35,930 nt of DNA, taken from the NCBI GenBank assembly GCA_031264325.1, contig JAISEE010000026.1:1-35930 (forward strand), in the 5' to 3' direction. Every line of letters begins with the position of its first letter. Within the stretch, counting starts at the first letter, position 1. The stretch comes from Endomicrobium sp. Lineage in GTDB: Bacteria; Elusimicrobiota; Endomicrobiia; Endomicrobiales; Endomicrobiaceae. Below are positions 31,571 to 35,930 of the stretch, one piece after another. The position numbers and the translations under genes are program-made. The notes under the pieces were generated by a model. The model had not been told where the DNA came from. It worked only from the letters and a program-made list of their open reading frames with translations, and did not search any database.

Positions 31571-31713
31571 AGGTGATATTTAGATTTTAAAGAAGTTGTT
31601 TTTTTGGTTTTTGTTATTTTAGGCTTTTAAATTCGCAATATAATTCTTTGACATGAAATTGATTAAAATATTAGGATTTTGTGTAAAAGAAGAAGATTTA
31701 TAAGAGAGATAAA

Positions 31714-32802
31714 ATGAGATTAGTAATAAAAGCTGGGACAAGCACTCTTACGTCTAAAAATGGTTTATTAAACAGAGAATATATATTTAATTTAGCACAG
31801 TGTCTTTTTGAACTTCAATATTGTAATCATGAAGTTATAATTGTAAGTTCTGGTGCCGTAGGTGCGGGTCGAACAAAACTCGGTGCGTGCTCTAAACCTA
31901 AAACCACAAGAGAAAAACAAGCTTTTGCCGCTGTAGGACAGCCTTTGGTTATGAATGCATACTCAGATGCATTCATAAAATACGGCAAAACAGTTGCTCA
32001 AGTTCTTTTAACTAGAGAAGTTTTTGATAAAAGAGTGGCATATATAAATGCTAGGAACACTTTGAATGCTTTAATACAGAGTAAAGTAATACCTATAATA
32101 AATGAAAATGATACAGTATCTATAAGTGAAATAAATTTTGGTGATAATGACACTTTAGCGGCACTCGTTGCAGTTACCATAGATGCGGATAAACTTATAA
32201 TTTTTACAGATGTGGATGGCTTTTATAGAGGAAATCCGGCAACGTCTGAACTTATACCAAGAATTGATAAAGTAACTGAAGACATAGAAAAATATGCTAC
32301 AAGTGGTTCTTCAAGTGGAAAAGGCACAGGCGGAATGAAAACAAAAATAACTGCTGCAAAGATAGCTGCAGCTTCAGGCGTAGAGACAATTATAGTCAAC
32401 GGTTCAAAGCTTAATTTGTTAAAGGACATTGTTTCCGGCTGTCAAGCAGGAACTGTTATCAAAGCAGAAAAACAATGTCTTCAAGCTAAAAAATCTTGGA
32501 TAGCTTTTAGTAAAAAATCTAAAGGAATTATATTTGTTGACAGTAAAGCGGCTGATATATTATTAAATAAAGGTAAAAGTTTGCTCCCTGCGGGTATTGT
32601 CAAAATAAGCGGGATTTTTCATAGAGGAGATACGGTAAATATAGCCAATGCCGAAACCAAAAAAGACTTTGCAAGAGGGTTAACTAATTATGATAGCAGT
32701 GTTGTTGAGAAAATAAAGGGCAAAAAGACTATAGATATAAAGAAGATTATAGATAGCGAAGAAGATGAAATTATACACAGGGACAATTTGGTTTTATTGT
32801 GA
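31714..32802 (+). CDS. proB: Glutamate 5-kinase with C-terminal PUA domain
   Basis: VIKAGTSTLTSKNG, VSSGAVGAGRTKLG, IPIINENDTVS, FGDNDTLAALVA, GTGGMKTKITAAKIAAASGVETII, PUA region LLPAGIVKISGIFHRGDTVNIAN. Confidence 0.96.
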   Translation: MRLVIKAGTSTLTSKNGLLNREYIFNLAQCLFELQYCNHEVIIVSSGAVGAGRTKLGACSKPKTTREKQAFAAVGQPLVMNAYSDAFIKYGKTVAQVLLTREVFDKRVAYINARNTLNALIQSKVIPIINENDTVSISEINFGDNDTLAALVAVTIDADKLIIFTDVDGFYRGNPATSELIPRIDKVTEDIEKYATSGSSSGKGTGGMKTKITAAKIAAASGVETIIVNGSKLNLLKDIVSGCQAGTVIKAEKQCLQAKKSWIAFSKKSKGIIFVDSKAADILLNKGKSLLPAGIVKISGIFHRGDTVNIANAETKKDFARGLTNYDSSVVEKIKGKKTIDIKKIIDSEEDEIIHRDNLVLL

Positions 32803-33551
32803 TAAAAGCCTTTTATATTTGTTTCTAAGAAACTATTTTCAGTATTTTCTGTTGCTTCGTCAGAGTTGTGATATCTTTCCAAACAGCTATAATATTTTTT
32901 GCCATTCTGTTGTTAAAATGTTTTATATATTTGATTTTTTATCTTGAGCTTAAAGAATATATTTTTTAAAGTAATTGATTATGTAAAAAATTGCAATATT
33001 ATCAAAAATAGAGAGTAGATAAAACTCTCTAATCTCTATTTATAGTTAAAAAATTTAAGCTGAGTTGGCAATTTTTATATTCAAGATAGTGTTTTATTTG
33101 AAATGGATAGCTAATAACTATTTTAGGATATTTTGCCCTGTAAGTAGTAACTGCAATAGCATTGCAATAGTATAATATAAATATTTATATATACACAATA
33201 TATATACACAAATTCATACCTACCTAAATTTATAATAGAGTACTTCGTTATTAAAAATAAATTGTTGGATCTGCTATTGTAACCTTTCAATGCGAATGAG
33301 TTGTCTTAATAAAATTTTTAAAGGTTCCGTTTTGCTGTATTGATATGATTTTGGAGATAAAGTTTACATTTTTAAATAAAATGGACTTTTTTGCTTCGTG
33401 ATCATACATAATAAATATTTTCCAAATAAAAAACTGATCGACTGTTATTTTTACTTTACTACCATATCAACTTTTTATATTTTTGACAGATAGAAAAAAA
33501 TTTAATTGTCAAATAAATTATTCAATTAAGGAATTTATTTATAAATTTCGT

Positions 33552-35837
33552 TCAGGATATGATGCTCAAGTTAATAACTCTTGCAAGGAGTTTCTTCCAT
33601 TGTCCTGTTTCAAACAAAACAATAAGTTTTAAACCGTCTCCAATGCCATTTCTTTCAATAATTTTGCCTTTTCCAAAAATGGGATGTGAAACGATTGTTC
33701 CTATTTTATAAAGACTTGAATTTAAATTGGGAATATAAAGAGACTCATCTTCAGTTAATTCGTCGTTTATATGTATATATTTACGCGAATTTTTGTTTCT
33801 ATACGAAGTTTTTGCTATTGGAAAATTATTATACTGTTTGCGATTAGGCATTGTATTCTGTTTTGTTTTATTAAATTTTTGATTAAAGTTTTTAATGCTC
33901 TGCTGTCTTCCAATAATTTTTTCAATAAGCCCAGCTTCAGTGATAAATCTTGAGGGCACGTTCCGTTTAATTTTGCCATAGATAGTTCTCTCTGCGGCCC
34001 AGCATAAATAGAGATTTTTTATAGCTCTTGTCATACCTACATACATAAGCCTTCTTTCTTCTTCTAGCTCTTTAGAATTAAACGCAGATTCCCATATAGG
34101 GAATAACCCTTCTTCAAGCCCACAAAGAAAAACATTTTTGAATTCTAAACCCTTGGCTAGATGTAATGTCATTAACGTAATTTTACCTTTAGATTCGTCT
34201 AAAGAGTCTATGTCGTTTATCAAGGCTATTTGTGTTAGGTATCCTGCAAGTGATTTGTCTGGAGAGCGTTTTTCAAAGTCGTCAATTGCAGAAATCAATT
34301 CTTGAATATTTTCTATTTTTATTTTAGATTCATGAGAGTTTTCGTCTTTAAGTTTTTTTAAGTATCCAGAGTGTAGTATAACTTTTTCCGCCATATCTTT
34401 GATCGAAATATTATTTTTTAAATTAATAAAATCTTTTATAAAAAGAACAAAAGACTTTAGAGCTATTACTGCTTTTTTTGTTAAATTTGCCTCTTGAACT
34501 AAGTCAATTGCTTGCCAGATAGATATATTTTTAATAGTCGAAAATTTTTCTAATGCTTCTACGGAGGTTTTTCCAATGCCCCTTTTAGGTATATTTATAA
34601 TTCTTTTGAAACTTATATTATCATTGGGGTTATGTATGAGTTTTAAGTATGCCATTATAGCTTTAATTTCAGCGCGATCATAAAATTTTAAAGTTCCTAT
34701 TATTGCATATGAAAGTCCAGCTCTTCTAAAGGCGTCTTCAAAAGTACGTGATTGAGCGTTTGTTCTATAGAAAACCGCAAAATCAGATAAATTATATTTG
34801 GCACTTATAGTTTTTAGAGATATTATCTCAGCAATTTTTGTAGCTTCGTCATTTTCTGTTGCAGCGTTTAGCACTGATACTGTTCCATCATCAGGGTTTT
34901 GTGTCCATAATTGTTTGTTTACTCTTGTGTTGTTGTGTTTTATCACTTTGTGAGCTGTTTTTAATATTTTTGGTGTTGATCTATAATTTTGTTCTAGCTT
35001 TATTGTTTTGGCGTTTGGATAGTCATTTTTAAAATCCAAAATATTGTTAATATTGGCGCCTCTCCATGAGTAAACCGACTGATCGTCATCACCAACTACG
35101 CATATATTTTTGTTTTTTGCCGCAAGAAGCTTTGCAAACATATATTGAGCACGATTTGTGTCTTGGTATTCATCGATCATTATATATTTATATTTTTTTT
35201 GGTAATGTTCTAGCAAAGCTGGATATTGCTTCAATGAAACAACCGTGCGCATTATTAAATCTCCAAAGTCTAAAGAAGCTGAACTTTCCAGTTTTTTTTG
35301 ATAGAGTTGGTATACTTTTGCAATGGTAGTGCCCATAAGGTCGCCGTCTTCTTTGGCTTGACTCGCCATGTCGGAAGGTGTTTTTAAATCGTCTTTTGCG
35401 CGACTTATTTTATCTGCAATATTTGGTATTTTAAATTTTTTCTCGTCAAGATTTAAGTCTTTTAAGCAGTTTTTGATTACGCTTTTTTGTTCGTCGAAGT
35501 CATATATAAGAAAGTTAGGCTTTAGTCCTATTTTTACATCTTCAACTCTTAAAAAGTAAGCACAGAACGCATGAAAAGTTGATATCCATACTTTTTTACC
35601 TGTTTCGTGGGATAGTTCTACTACTCTCTGTTTCATTTCTGTGGCAGCTTTATTGGTAAAAGTAACAGCCAGTATTGACCAAGGAGCAACTCCAATAGAT
35701 AACAAATGCACTATCCTGTGGGTTATCACTCTGGTTTTTCCAGTTCCTGCGCCTGCAAATATTATTAGTGGGCCTTCAGTGTATAGTACTGCTTCTTGTT
35801 GGTTAGCATTTAGGTTTTTGTTTAATATTTCTTTCAT
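33552..35837 (-). CDS. pcrA: UvrD/PcrA-type superfamily I DNA helicase
   Basis: LNANQQEAVLYTEGPLIIFAGAGTGKTRVITHRI, VTFTNKAATEMKQR, DEYQDTNRAQY, GDDDQSVYSWRGA, LEQNYRST, LMTLHLAKGLEFKNVFLCGLEEGLFP, C-terminal VSHPIFGKGKIIERNG. Confidence 0.98.
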   Translation of the reverse strand: MKEILNKNLNANQQEAVLYTEGPLIIFAGAGTGKTRVITHRIVHLLSIGVAPWSILAVTFTNKAATEMKQRVVELSHETGKKVWISTFHAFCAYFLRVEDVKIGLKPNFLIYDFDEQKSVIKNCLKDLNLDEKKFKIPNIADKISRAKDDLKTPSDMASQAKEDGDLMGTTIAKVYQLYQKKLESSASLDFGDLIMRTVVSLKQYPALLEHYQKKYKYIMIDEYQDTNRAQYMFAKLLAAKNKNICVVGDDDQSVYSWRGANINNILDFKNDYPNAKTIKLEQNYRSTPKILKTAHKVIKHNNTRVNKQLWTQNPDDGTVSVLNAATENDEATKIAEIISLKTISAKYNLSDFAVFYRTNAQSRTFEDAFRRAGLSYAIIGTLKFYDRAEIKAIMAYLKLIHNPNDNISFKRIINIPKRGIGKTSVEALEKFSTIKNISIWQAIDLVQEANLTKKAVIALKSFVLFIKDFINLKNNISIKDMAEKVILHSGYLKKLKDENSHESKIKIENIQELISAIDDFEKRSPDKSLAGYLTQIALINDIDSLDESKGKITLMTLHLAKGLEFKNVFLCGLEEGLFPIWESAFNSKELEEERRLMYVGMTRAIKNLYLCWAAERTIYGKIKRNVPSRFITEAGLIEKIIGRQQSIKNFNQKFNKTKQNTMPNRKQYNNFPIAKTSYRNKNSRKYIHINDELTEDESLYIPNLNSSLYKIGTIVSHPIFGKGKIIERNGIGDGLKLIVLFETGQWKKLLARVINLSIIS

Positions 35838-35930
35838 AATGAGAGCAGATATTATAGCGACATTATATCATAAAAGAGTTTTTAAAGCTTTACTTGTTAT
35901 TACATATTGTAAGAAATTTGTAAGTTTTAT

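Noticed and set aside
33150-33230. ATATATAC-type repetitive stretch, considered as a tandem repeat or array
   Set aside because: Low-complexity AT sequence without regular repeat units or spacers; no CRISPR structure anywhere in the window

Overview
AT-rich 35.9 kb bacterial chromosomal segment. It carries housekeeping genes separated by several ~0.5-2.2 kb tracts with no intact genes; by the ORF coordinates about 11 kb, roughly 31% of the window, is outside confident CDSs. Gene content and decay pattern suggest a host-associated, genome-reducing bacterium. An Endomicrobium/Elusimicrobia-like endosymbiont is my guess and is not proven here. Confident genes are dnaE, serS, folD, tRNA-Ser(GCU), rpsP-khpA-rimM-trmD-rplS, a PHP-domain protein, a TPR protein, an outer-membrane-like protein, an rfaE2/hldE-C-type nucleotidyltransferase, a standalone ThiD2-type protein, thiC, a DUF4416 protein, ispD-ispF-cysS, aroE, gatC-corA-gatA, gatB, proB and a pcrA/uvrD helicase. 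I see no CRISPR array, rRNA, intact mobile element or obvious new defence system. The best leads are: (i) a poly(A)11 tract that puts the cysS N-terminus out of frame, a candidate for transcriptional-slippage rescue; (ii) a readable rnhB pseudogene directly after rplS; (iii) a RimM reduced to its C-terminal PRC-barrel half; (iv) two divergent tiny Cys/Lys-rich ORFs sharing a CKKKK segment, one ending inside a 20-bp perfect inverted repeat; and (v) large unresolved gene-decay tracts.
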